DNA from: Peronospora farinosa
Taxonomy: Eukaryota; Oomycota; Peronosporomycetes; Peronosporales; Peronosporaceae
Length of the DNA stretch: 64,000 nt
NCBI GenBank assembly: GCA_947646735.1
Contig: CANTFK010000983.1
Span: 971,568 to 1,035,567 of the forward strand
Direction of reading: 5' to 3'
Shown here: one piece after another, positions 55,295-64,000 of the stretch
How positions within the stretch are numbered: position 1 is the stretch's first letter
Layout: every line of letters begins with the position of its first letter
Notes under the pieces: generated by a model
The model's database searches: none
What the model saw: the letters and a program-made list of their open reading frames with translations, nothing else
Told to the model about the DNA's origin: nothing
Position numbers and translations under genes: made by a program

Positions 55295-55576
55295 CTAATT
55301 GGATTCCGACTCTGACATGGGTCTATTCTTTCTCGTTATGGCGATAAGCAATTTCGCATCACGTTGCAGCACTCGGTATACGTTCAGAGCGTCATGGCCC
55401 TCCGTCAAGTGCGTCTGGATGCGCACGGCACTGCACTCGTGCTGTCGCAGACGTAGTAACTCGCGCGCGTTGTATTGTAGTTTGCGGCCCATACTGCGAT
55501 CAGGAAAGCTCCTCGCAACGCGGAGTGCGTCTCGGTAGAGCGCCAACACCTCGCGTCTTAGGCCAAAACCCGTCAT
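55295..55576 (-). CDS. LYR-motif (Complex1_LYR) protein
   Basis: 93 aa from Met at 55576 (in-frame upstream Mets at 55663 and 55624 would add a hydrophobic segment). The core LRREVLALYRDALRVARSFP has the L-Y-R tripeptide and following Arg/Phe typical of the family, and RELLRLRQ follows. LYR proteins are small mitochondrial factors that help insert Fe-S clusters or assemble respiratory complexes. Which LYRM type is not clear. Confidence 0.75.
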   Translation of the reverse strand: MTGFGLRREVLALYRDALRVARSFPDRSMGRKLQYNARELLRLRQHECSAVRIQTHLTEGHDALNVYRVLQRDAKLLIAITRKNRPMSESESN

Positions 55577-56770
55577 GTAAGCTTTTATCCGTCGAATTGA
55601 CCGAAAAATCAAGAATAAGCACATTCTAAGCAACGGAATTGGAGAACTGGAGGGATGTCTCAAGAATGTTTACTGCATTGGTGGCGATTGCTATGATCCA
55701 GAAGAGAGAGTATGCGTGCAAAGTGGATGCTGAAGATCTGACTTGCTGGAGGGTCAGTAAAACTGAAGAATTGCATTAGTCTCTGTGCACCAGCGCTTTT
55801 ACGCTTATAGTACTGTTGTTCTATATGTCTTACTAATATTCTGGGCCTGAAGGTAGCTATGAGCTTTTACTCATGATGGCGATGTCATTATTTGGATCAA
55901 TCGCAAGTGCCCATGATTTAAGCATTAGCTGGAGAAGTATGGGGGGATTCCTATCCTTTGTTTTGAAACATCTTCCTTTCAGTAATGTGATCATGTGCCG
56001 TCCTGGTAAAAGATAGACTACCAGGTCAAAGCTGTCGTTCATTAAATAAGCAATATTTGACTTGGACTCTTGACGCGGCTTCGTCGCGATCAAAGCTGTA
56101 TGGTTGCGTTCAAGCCTTGAACAACAGGAATCAAGCTTTGGCGTCTGGTTATATGAGAACCAAATACGAATTGACAAAGATTGTGAAGTAGCAATCTTTG
56201 TACTTTGATAGCGCTGAATTCTACCAAAAGAAGCGACAAAGGACAACACCGATGCGTCTGCTGATCCCTTTTACTTCACTGTAAGCTGTCAGTATCAATG
56301 TTTTTTTTATCGGACCAATTTGAAACATTACTGAGATGGAAATTCAAGGAATGAAATTTCATCAAAAGCTGCAAATTTGCTAGTGTGAATCAAAACAAAT
56401 AGATGGTATTACTAGCAAGTTAGTAGTCTGCGAACACGCGAGGAAGCTTCAATGAGAACGGGCATGCTGTAAGATTTGTCACATATTCGCATAGAATATA
56501 ATCGCACAAGAAGTCGCTAGCGAAAACGCATTTCTTTTTTACCGCACCCTCTCGTTTTTGTTGCCAATATTACTATTGTCAGCCCTTTTATTATTATTAC
56601 AACATTATGTAATATATTAACAGCGTAAATGCATCAATAGTACCCATATTAATATGCCAAAAGTATCATCAAGGCGATCCTGTTACTACTCTTAACTCTC
56701 ATATTATTAATCTCCTCGAAAGGTCGCATTCCAAAATATAAGTCCTGGTTACATAACGGCTCTCAAGTGC
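55577..56770. other. Intergenic; one doubtful minus-strand frame
   Basis: A 130-codon minus frame at 55857-56249 has a protein-like second half (FDLVVYLLPGRHMITLLKG) but no start context, neighbour exon or known family. I leave it unassigned. Confidence 0.35.
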
Positions 56771-58312
56771 ATGAAATCTATACGACTCAAGGAGGCGCGC
56801 TCATCAGCGATGGTACCGACGTTTCAATGGCCCGCTTTTAATCTGAAAAAGAACTACCAGCAGCAGCAACAACAATATCAGAGTGAGGATAGAAATAGCA
56901 TGAGAATGGTGGAGAGGTTGAGCACATTGAGGTCTTTCACTCAGAAAGAGACCCTTGATGCCATGACGAGACCATATGTACCGCCTCCAAGATGGTCCCT
57001 GGCAATGAATTGTCGACTATGTGCTGCTACGTTTGGATACTTTAAGATAAGACACCATTGCCGCCATTGTGGCGCGTCGGTGTGTGGACGACACTCAAGA
57101 TTGCGTGTGCCGTTAAAGCATCTTGGACTCGTGCAACCTCAAAGAGTGTGTAGATGTTGCTTCGACGAGCTTCAGAAACAAGTTATTGTGCGAGGGTTGG
57201 AACGTGTCACTTCCATGGAAGGAGCAGACCCGGACATTGACAATGGTGAATCAAATAGCATTTATTCGATCAACTCGATGCGTATGCGCGCTCGCTACCG
57301 ACGGCGTAGTAAATCTGTTTATAGTGAGCCGGTGCAATACCAAAGGCCGACTCAGTGGCGCGATGACTATGATAAAGATAGCGAGATCAGTATGAATGGC
57401 TTTACTCCGGTCGCAGCATCATGGCATCGGAGTACTGCATCTTCGGCAGCTGTCGAGTCCCTGCAACCGAAAATGGGCTCCATGTTCGTGTCTATGGCAC
57501 CTCTGCAGCTGACAGTCCTCGAACACCGACATTTATCTCGAGAGCAGCCCAGACAGTCAATGAAAACGGAGTCTACTCGACGGAAGGGTATACAACGGAG
57601 ATCTCGGCCACATTCGTCCGCTCTAGACACGTCGCTGCATGTGCAACGATTATGCGAGGTTAAGTCTAGGTGCAAAAGCGACGAGCAGGAGATGAAACAG
57701 CGCGTAAAACAATTGGCAGCTGCTAGGCGCGAGTTTGGTGAGATTCCGTGGCGCGATGAGAACAACGTTTCTTGGACAGAACGCGAAAAGCTTGAGCTGG
57801 ATGGTGTTACCAACAAGCACTAAAGAAAGAGGTGTTGTAGTCCCCGAGAAGACGAAGATGAGGATGAGGAGGCAGAAATTGCGGCGACTCTTGCTTTTAT
57901 GAATGGTGGTAGAAGAATGAGCTGCACTGCAGACCTTCTTGGAAATCTCGAACCACCACTCGATTTGGCTGTCGTGCATTATAAACTGGGTGAAACGCTT
58001 CTGCGGGATGGAGAATTTGCTGAGGCTGTTGTAGAATTGCGCCTTAGCGTTGAGGTTTGCAACAACAATGCAGTCACGTGGCTCTCGTTAGCAAAAGCCT
58101 TGGACGGCTCGAGGACGGATAGCAAAGCTGCTGAGGAAGCTGTTTGCCGCGCCCTGGAATTGGAACCAGCCTCAGTCGGTGCGCTGTCGCTTTTAGGTAA
58201 GCTGCTGCATTTACGTGGAGAACATGACGACGCCATTCGAGTCTTTCGTCAAGCGCTGAAGCTGCAGTGCATAACTAGTAATCCTCCTGGTCATGCAGCG
58301 GAAATGGCATAA
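56771..58312 (+). CDS. FYVE-TPR protein, in-frame stop between the two domains
   Basis: The first frame, 56771-57823, encodes a FYVE-type zinc finger (about residues 75-135: CRLCAATFGYFKIRHHCRHC, GASVCGRHSRL, QRVCRCC) and a basic, Ser-rich region. After TAA (57821-57823) the same frame stays open to 58312. That part reads an acidic run, then TPR-like helices (LAVVHYKLGETLLRDGEFAE; ALELEPASVGALSLLGKLL; HDDAIRVFRQALKLQ). Identical phase and the lack of a promoter-sized gap suggest one gene of about 513 codons broken by a single stop, or two adjacent genes. No GT-AG intron removes the stop in phase. FYVE would target endosomal PtdIns3P. Confidence 0.7.
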
Positions 58313-58592
58313 TGGCTTTAGACGTACTATTTACAGTACATATCACTCATATTACTTTTGAGCCGTCAAAAGCTTCTTGCGCAACGTTGGCTTGGCATGC
58401 GAATGAAAAATGAAGTTGGCTCTGTGAAATGCCTGCGACTCTAGAATTGCGAAGTTTTAGTTGTTTGGTTTGTACACGTTCGCCAGGGTCTCAGTGATGT
58501 TCCGACGTCACATGAGATGCATTGAGAGCATATTGTTGTAAGGTCCATATCTATTTACCGGCTGCCGAAGTAGTCATTGGAGAATGATGACG

Positions 58593-59988
58593 CTACTGCT
58601 CGGTATTGAAGCGTACGCTACCTCGGCGAACTAAGTACTCGCATAAACGACGTATCCTATCCATCGAAACCATAGCTTCTTTCCCATTGCTAAGCTCAAC
58701 CTTCAGCTCATGCCCAGTGTCTCCCGCCGATATCGCCTTTACAAGTTCTCCCTCATCAATAAATCTTGGCGCTGAGTTGGGATAGCACCACACTAGCTCA
58801 CCGGGACAAATTGTTTCTCGTACCCCCAACCTGTTTGGCCATGTCAATACAATTGCATGCAGCTGACCAGTGTATCCCCGACGTTTTCCACGGTAAGTGA
58901 ACTTGGAACACTCAGCAGCAAGCTGTAAAGGTAGATTAATGCCTGAGAGGCCCGACACAGGAGCCAAATCGTCCGAAGAGACGAGCAACGACGTTGATAT
59001 GTCTGAATGTGCTCGACTTGGCGATAGCTGTTCATCGAGTTCCAAAGCATCCACTTCATTCCCTTCTTTTTCACAGGTCATTCGGTGAGCCTCCTTCTCC
59101 TCTATGTCCTCTTTATCTTCTACTTCGTCTCCCAAATTGTCTTCTTGTTCATCGAACGAGTCTCTCAACGCTGTTGGTGAATTTCCAGCTGCTCCTGTGC
59201 TTTGTCGTTGTAGTTCTTGCCTCCACTAACAACGTAAAACAATCAAAAGCTAGATAAAAATAAACGTAGACCTCACGATATCTAACGAAGATGAGCCAAA
59301 CCTCCAGATCAGCAGATTCTTGCAGTTTGACGCCATCCTCAGCATCCGATGCTGACCCATCTAGCTGATGCAGTTTTCGCTTACCTCCAAGCTGATCGAC
59401 ACACCACACGACCATTTTTTCAATCCTATTCCGTCCAAAATACTACAGCACTACTACTGCAATTGACTCTTTACCATTTTGGCGAATATCGACGATGTCG
59501 CTGCACTTGGCTACATGACACAATTCAATCAGCTGTCTACTAACACTTTCAAACCACTTCAAGTGCCGTACCATTTGTACACTCGGTCGACCGACTGCTT
59601 GCTCTGAAGTAGTTTCAGAGTCAGAAGAGGAACTCGACGATGACGATGATGTGGACGATGATTCGTCACTCACGTGTTCACTTTCAGTCGAGGACTCGAT
59701 CACCAAAACGTCGTCCTCATCTGCCAATGCATGAAAAGGCTCTTGCTTTCCCGTGTATAACCTCAATGTTTCCTGCCATTTCTATGGCAGCATTTTTATC
59801 CTCACAATGAGACCAACAGAATGACTGGAGGAGAAACTTGAACGAACCTGCTGTAGTCGAGCAATGGCTTCGTCTGAGGGCGACTCGCTTTCATTTTGAT
59901 ACAAAGAACACACGCGATGTATGACACGGACGTAAAATGCTTCCACCGTCGCTTTGTGGGTATCCTTTGCTTGTCTATTGTCATGCAT
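58593..59988 (-). CDS. Protein with a TFIIA-large-subunit-like N-terminus
   Basis: Exons 59848-59988, 59515-59781, 59302-59442, 58593-59225; introns 66, 72 and 76 bp; 393 aa, all in phase. The N-terminal 50 residues (FYVRVIHRVCSLYQNES ... DEAIARLQQKWQETL) match the pattern of the TFIIA alpha/beta helical start. A Ser/Glu/Asp-rich run follows, then a helical Trp-containing segment (HLKWFESVSRQLIEL; KMVVWCVDQLGGKRKL) and an unknown C-terminal domain (GQLHAIVLTWPNRLG; LVWCYPNSAPRFIDEGELV). The usual TFIIA beta C-terminus is not seen. Function: possibly transcription-linked; not established. Confidence 0.65.
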
Positions 59989-60375
59989 TATCAGGAGACG
60001 AAAGAAAACTATCACGCACCATGTCAAGTACGATGTGATACCTGTTCCATGACAAGTATAAATTATTGATTTAGACAGTGCTACAAGTTCTGGGAAAGAA
60101 GGTTTGATTCAGTATTGACAAGTGCAACTTTTAATCATGTTCACCCGTCGACACGGCCACCTTTTATTCATTCAATGAGGAGTAATACCGATAGCCACGA
60201 GCTTTATCTATCCATGCAATCTTGACGACATGACTATTATTAGTCTCCTTCACGTCCTTCATCTTGTCCATTTTACTGACGAAAGTTGCCTGGAATGCCA
60301 TTGTGCCCATCACGTTTACGCTGTCAACATACACATAGTAAGATCATTGCAGCCACTAGCAGAGGCATTTAATCC
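59989..60375. other. Intergenic
   Basis: 387 bp between the TFIIA-like gene start and the stop of the small mitochondrial gene. Nothing supported. Confidence 0.5.
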
Positions 60376-60751
60376 TCAAGCAGACGACATATAGCCCCGT
60401 ACACGCTCGTCGGAGCCCAGGACGTAATAGAGCGTAAAAGGAAAGATTCCCCCGGCCGCCAGATATGTGAAGAAATGGCCGTTGAATTTGAAACGCTTTT
60501 CCGAGTCTCCTCGCCAATTGTTCCAGTTCTACAAGGCAAATAAGTATGAAAGGTAGTATTAATTGTAACAGACTTATGAGCTTTTTCACATGATTTCAAG
60601 GCAGTTTGAGAGTGTAAAAAGACATTCGGATACACACCTCAACATGTTTATTCTTGCTGACTGAACCGCCATGACGACGTTGACTCTGTAGCAGCGCGAG
60701 CGCGCGCTGTGAGGCCGTTGTACGGCGCAGCGTCGTGGTCAGCATTGTCAT
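60376..60751 (-). CDS. Small mitochondrial inner-membrane protein (respiratory-subunit-like)
   Basis: Exons 60638-60751 and 60376-60528, 109-bp intron, 88 aa. The N-terminus (MTMLTTTLRRTTASQ then RALALLQSQRRHGG) is a classic mitochondrial presequence: Arg/Ser/Thr, no acids. After WNNWRGDSEKRFKFN comes one TM segment (FFTYLAAGGIFPFTLYYVLG) and a short polar tail. Size and layout fit an accessory subunit of complex I or IV, but I cannot name it. Divergent from SDHC, starts 254 bp apart. Too small per exon to be seen by simple ORF calling. Confidence 0.75.
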
Positions 60752-61005
60752 GAGGTCTGTGGATCACCCAAAACCGTTTTCTTCACGACATTGGCTGAAA
60801 CGTACGTATATTTAACCAATCATATCAGCCATCAGAACTTTCATTATCTTTTACTTCGAATCTTGCAACGATGTGTTGATAAGAGATACTATTTTTGACA
60901 GGTGCTAGATCAAGTAAAATACATATTCATCACGATTCCAAACGGCATGTATTTCTGGAACTGCAGTTTCAACACAGCCAGCGTCATTCCCGAATCATAC
61001 AAATA

Positions 61006-61485
61006 ATGAGTCTTCAGGTACTGAGCAAGAAGCTAGCGAGTCGCGCCGTGACGCCGACACTCGCACGCGCTGTGAGTACAGAGAACTACTCATCTAGACA
61101 GGAAGCATTGGGTCGTCCCATCTCGCCTAATGTGACCATCTACAAGTTTCCCGTGAGCGCCATTTCGTCCATTGCAAACCGTTTCTCGGCCGTCGGCATG
61201 TCGTTTGCCTTGGTAGGTGGCAGTGCACTGGGCTTCGTGGGCGCTGACGTACCTGGACTCATCTACATGGCGCAAGACACCATCCCTTTCTTTGCGCCGG
61301 CCTCTAAGCTGCTCGTGGCATTTCCTGCGAGCTATCACGTGCTCTGCGCGGTGCGTCACAGCCTCTGGACGTACAAACCCGAGCTCATTAACAATGTGGA
61401 GGGACCTTCAAGCTCATACGCGGTCTTTGCTGCGGCTGGAGTTATCAGTTTGGGCGCTGCTGCTTACACTATCAAGTCACCATAA
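61006..61485 (+). CDS. SDHC: Succinate dehydrogenase cytochrome b560 subunit
   Basis: 159 aa from ATG 61006 (an in-frame upstream start at 60895 is less likely). Residues 1-28 are a mitochondrial presequence (KKLASRAVTPTLARAVS). RPISPNVTIYKFPVSAISS is the SDHC signature loop; SIANRFSAVGM carries the Ser/Arg of the quinone site; SYHVLCAVRHSLW carries the heme His in TM2. Three TM helices. Anchors complex II and passes electrons to ubiquinone. Confidence 0.93.
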   Translation: MSLQVLSKKLASRAVTPTLARAVSTENYSSRQEALGRPISPNVTIYKFPVSAISSIANRFSAVGMSFALVGGSALGFVGADVPGLIYMAQDTIPFFAPASKLLVAFPASYHVLCAVRHSLWTYKPELINNVEGPSSSYAVFAAAGVISLGAAAYTIKSP

Positions 61486-61803
61486 GAGACATGAAGAAAG
61501 AGGTCAAGGATGTTTTCTTCAGTTCAGGGTCTAGATGGATCCCATGTTCCCGATGTGTATCTGGAAGAAGACGTGATGAGAAAGAGAACGGCGATTGCAG
61601 TCGATATTGTAAGCGAGCATATAATTAGTGAAGAAGAAAGACAAAATGTTCATATCTAGCATTATGACCAATCAAATGTCGATAAATTTGAGAAGATGAG
61701 CTCCTTAGACAAGACCACTGTTTTTTATATAGTTGACGTTGTCCACACCATCTTTAGTACTCTTTTGACTGGGCTCAATTAATTTGCAGCCAAGTAATTG
61801 AAT
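61486..61803. other. Intergenic
   Basis: 318 bp between SDHC and the zinc protein gene, same strand. No motif stands out. Confidence 0.5.
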
Positions 61804-62611
61804 ATGAGTTCGCAGCGTGGTAATATGAAGAAACGTGCGCCCAAGCATCAGAATTCGTTTGCATTCAAGCACAATCCTAAGTCTAAAAAGACGGAGCGTA
61901 TTATGTTGATGCCTATCCATGGACTTTGTGAGAAATGCCATCAACAAATCGAGTGGCGCAAGAAGTATCGCAAATACAAGCCTCTTACTCAACCAGGCTC
62001 CTGGTACACCACTGCCTTTGATCTACTTTAATTACTGTATTACACCTGAGTAGTAGGGTGGAGAGACTAAACAATGTTGTTATTGTTGATACTGTTGCAA
62101 TGTGTCCATGATTGTAGCATTTTCTGTCATCAAAAGAACGTGACGTCTGCCTATCATTCTTCCTGTGATTCATGTGCCAAGGTTCATCTTTATACACTAC
62201 TGACAATGTAAATTGTAGCTTTGCAATGAAATACAAAGGTAGCTGACAATTTGTTGATTGATTTGTTGATTGTAGGAACGAGATATCTGTGCTAAATGCT
62301 GTTTGACCAAGGAGATCGTTGCAAGGTGCGTCTAAATACAATAAGAAGCTGCTATTGCTCATGCTGCAGTCGATTAACTATTGCGTCATTGTGCTTCTTG
62401 TTGCACTTTTAGTGAACAAGAATTGCTAGCAGAACATGAGAAGAAGGAGCGAGAATTTGAAAGCTCATTGGAAGGAATGCGTGAACGTGATCGTCGTGCT
62501 TACGTACGCAAGTTGGACAAGGAAAAAGAGGCAATTACGACCGGACAAGGGGCTCTGACCATAGACGAGGCGAGAGATGCAGTAGACCCGCTTTTGAATT
62601 TTGATCAATAA
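61804..62611 (+). CDS. C9orf85-family (DUF2039) zinc-binding protein
   Basis: Exons 61804-62003, 62118-62181, 62276-62325, 62413-62611; introns 114, 94, 87 bp; 170 aa. Start NMKKRAPKHQNSFAFKHN, then CEKCHQQIEWRKKYRKYKP, then (after intron 1) CIFCHQKNVTSAYHSSC, CDSCAKERDICAKCC across introns 2-3: a set of CxxC pairs spaced as in the family. The C-terminus is charged coiled coil (ERDRRAYVRKLDKEKEAI). Molecular role unknown in any organism that I recall. The stop sits in the first copy of the 30-bp repeat below. Confidence 0.88.
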
Positions 62612-62690
62612 GACGTTGTATATCTGGTTTTTTAACCAATAAGACACTGTGAATACTATTTTTGACCAATAAGACGTTAGGAATATCACT
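62601..62690 (+). repeat. Three tandem copies of a ~30-bp unit after the C9orf85-like gene
   Basis: Units start near 62601, 62632 and 62662 with the shared core tt-a/g-accaataagac (first copy gatcaataagac). The first overlaps the last codons and stop of the upstream CDS; the last ends about 20 bp before the next ATG. Confidence 0.75.
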
Positions 62691-62712
62691 TTGTATCAAA
62701 ATATTCACCTTA

Positions 62713-64000
62713 ATGGCCTCGCAGTCGACACACGAAGCGTGGGATCACTGGTGGCGTGAGACTAAAAGTGGTAGCATCAACACCTATGTCTCTGTCATTC
62801 TCTTCTTTCTATCGACTGTATTGGCCAATTCCATTGCTCGCTGTCTCTTCTGGATCGTCCGTAAAGCTTGCCCCAATAAATGGATGTATGTATCGTATAA
62901 TCTTATACCCTGTGTAATTGCATACATTCTAAGAATTAATGATAACCTCTGTAGCTGGCCAAACGAAGCTCGACAAATGATGATGTGGCAGACATCACTT
63001 ATGTGTCGAGTCGGACTGTTATGGATCACGATTCTTGTGTCTCGTCTGTCCCTCTTACTCGATGATTGGCCAGCATGGGGTTTTGGGGTTTGCTTTCTTA
63101 TCTGGTTGGACGCTGGAGGAAATGTACTGCGAGAAGTTATTGTTCGGAATGGTGTGGTAGGGTATAAAAACGACGAGAAATCCGGTCGGATGACATTGTT
63201 GTACGAAGGTAGCACATTGGCCAAAATGCTGCTACTGGTGCTTATTGTATACACGTATTACATTACTCCTTGGATTGAAGGATCAAGGGAGCTCAAGTTG
63301 CTGTTCTCGGTAGGGTTTTATGTATCCATTGCATTGGCTACATTACCATTGGTACAGAGTATAAATGTTTTTGGAAGGGTATTAATTCATAAGAGTTTAT
63401 GTACTAACATGTGCGATTATTATTTGATATGATATTATTATGTTTCACAGTTACGCAATGTCATGGGTGCACACTACATGTTTCTGACCAATATGTTGCA
63501 TCTCGACTCAAGAATTTATTTGCACGGCTCAAGAAAAGGAAAAATTTGTGATGCACCACTGGGTTTCATTGTACTGGCTACACGTGACAATACCAAGACA
63601 TTCATTCCTGCAGGCGGTACAGTTGGCAACACAACTGAGGTATTTCACAAGTTTCTGTGGCCACTTCGACTGGATGTTCGGCTACCAACAGATCTCCCGG
63701 CCAAGCGTGTGCGCGAGCTTGTACAGGACATGGATCGGTTACTTTTGTGGAATCCAGTGGTTGCCATCGCACCCGATGGAAGTGCCACTTTAGATGTAGG
63801 AGAAACTTCTTCATTCATTGATGCGTCGACACCACACGAAAGTGTGTCTGTATCTGGATTCACAAACACGGCGGCATCTGAAACCGTTACCAAACTATTG
63901 TTTGATAAGAACCAACAGGAAGAAGAGAGTATTATACAGCGCGCGCGAGGCAACGAGGGGTTTGTGGCATTGGAGCCTGATAAGCGATGGGTCATTCAGT
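62713..64000 (+). CDS. Multi-pass membrane protein (partial, runs off window)
   Basis: Exon 1 62713-63378, intron 63379-63450 (72 bp, GTATTA..ACAG), exon 2 from 63451 open to the window end. At least 410 aa. Exon 1 has about six hydrophobic helices (VSVILFFLSTVLANSIARCLF; SYNLIPCVIAYILRI; GLLWITILVSRLSLLL; MLLLVLIVYTYYITPWI). Exon 2 is soluble with beta-rich sequence (ICDAPLGFIVLATRDNTKTF) then helical and polar. The order (helices then a beta-rich soluble part) recalls MscS-like channels, but that is weak. Confidence 0.7.

Noticed and set aside
57815..57860. A 37-nt intron (GTGTTACC to TTGTAG) to bypass the FYVE-TPR stop
   Set aside because: Would break the downstream frame and is shorter than other introns in the window.
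1..64000. CRISPR arrays, tRNA or rRNA genes, prokaryotic operon signals
   Set aside because: None seen; the tandem repeats lack spacer structure, and gene structure with spliceosomal introns is eukaryotic. The tRNA-like 3' end at 10681-10694 is a primer-binding site, not a tRNA gene.

Overview
The window reads as nuclear DNA of an oomycete, most likely Peronosporales (Phytophthora or a downy mildew). The basis is gene content and style: short 60-115 bp introns, TCATT-type initiator sequences upstream of genes, FYVE-fusion proteins, a folate-biopterin transporter, and Gypsy/Copia families typical of that group. The species cannot be fixed from sequence alone.

Left third (1-24014): a three-deep nest of LTR retrotransposons. 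A decayed Copia element (555-24014; 289 bp LTRs) has its gag split by a Gypsy element, 'A' (1694-20022; LTRs about 1.8 kb; near-perfect 4-bp GTTT target duplication). A's own 5' LTR is split by a second Gypsy element, 'B' (2993-11156; 460 bp LTRs; GCTTC duplication), which lies on the minus strand. LTR divergence falls inward (about 1.4 %, about 1 %, 0.4 %), matching the insertion order. The 3' edge of yet another Copia touches base 1.

Element B is the most unusual object here. Its whole length, LTRs included, is filled with perfect short stem-loops (8-13 bp arms, small loops), far above chance. It also carries an accessory gene antisense to gag-pol, with its own initiator-like core promoter just inside the 3' LTR. 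Element A has two RNase H domains, no integrase, a decapeptide minisatellite, and a large excess of GATC.

Right two thirds (24015-64000): compact host genes, for which I rebuilt exon-intron structures with consistent phase. In order: a membrane-anchored ubiquitin protease (+); PEX16 (-, 9 exons); tRNA-splicing endonuclease SEN34 (+); a 14-exon coiled-coil protein (+); an FKBP with an AT-AC (U12-type) intron (-); a folate-biopterin transporter (-); a DHHC palmitoyltransferase (+); a sphingosine-kinase-family lipid kinase (+, frameshift near its end); an Arb2-FYVE-AGC kinase fusion (+); NOT4/CNOT4 (-); an unknown 230-aa protein (+); ataxin-2 (-); a LYR-motif protein (-); a FYVE-TPR protein with an in-frame stop (+); a TFIIA-large-subunit-like protein (-); a small mitochondrial membrane protein (-) divergent from SDHC (+); a C9orf85-type zinc protein (+); and a partial multi-pass membrane protein (+).

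Functional themes are mRNA turnover and translation control (NOT4, ataxin-2), organelle biogenesis and respiration (PEX16, SDHC, LYR protein, USP30-like protease), and phosphoinositide/lipid signalling (two FYVE proteins, lipid kinase, AGC kinase). No tRNA, rRNA or CRISPR array was recognised.
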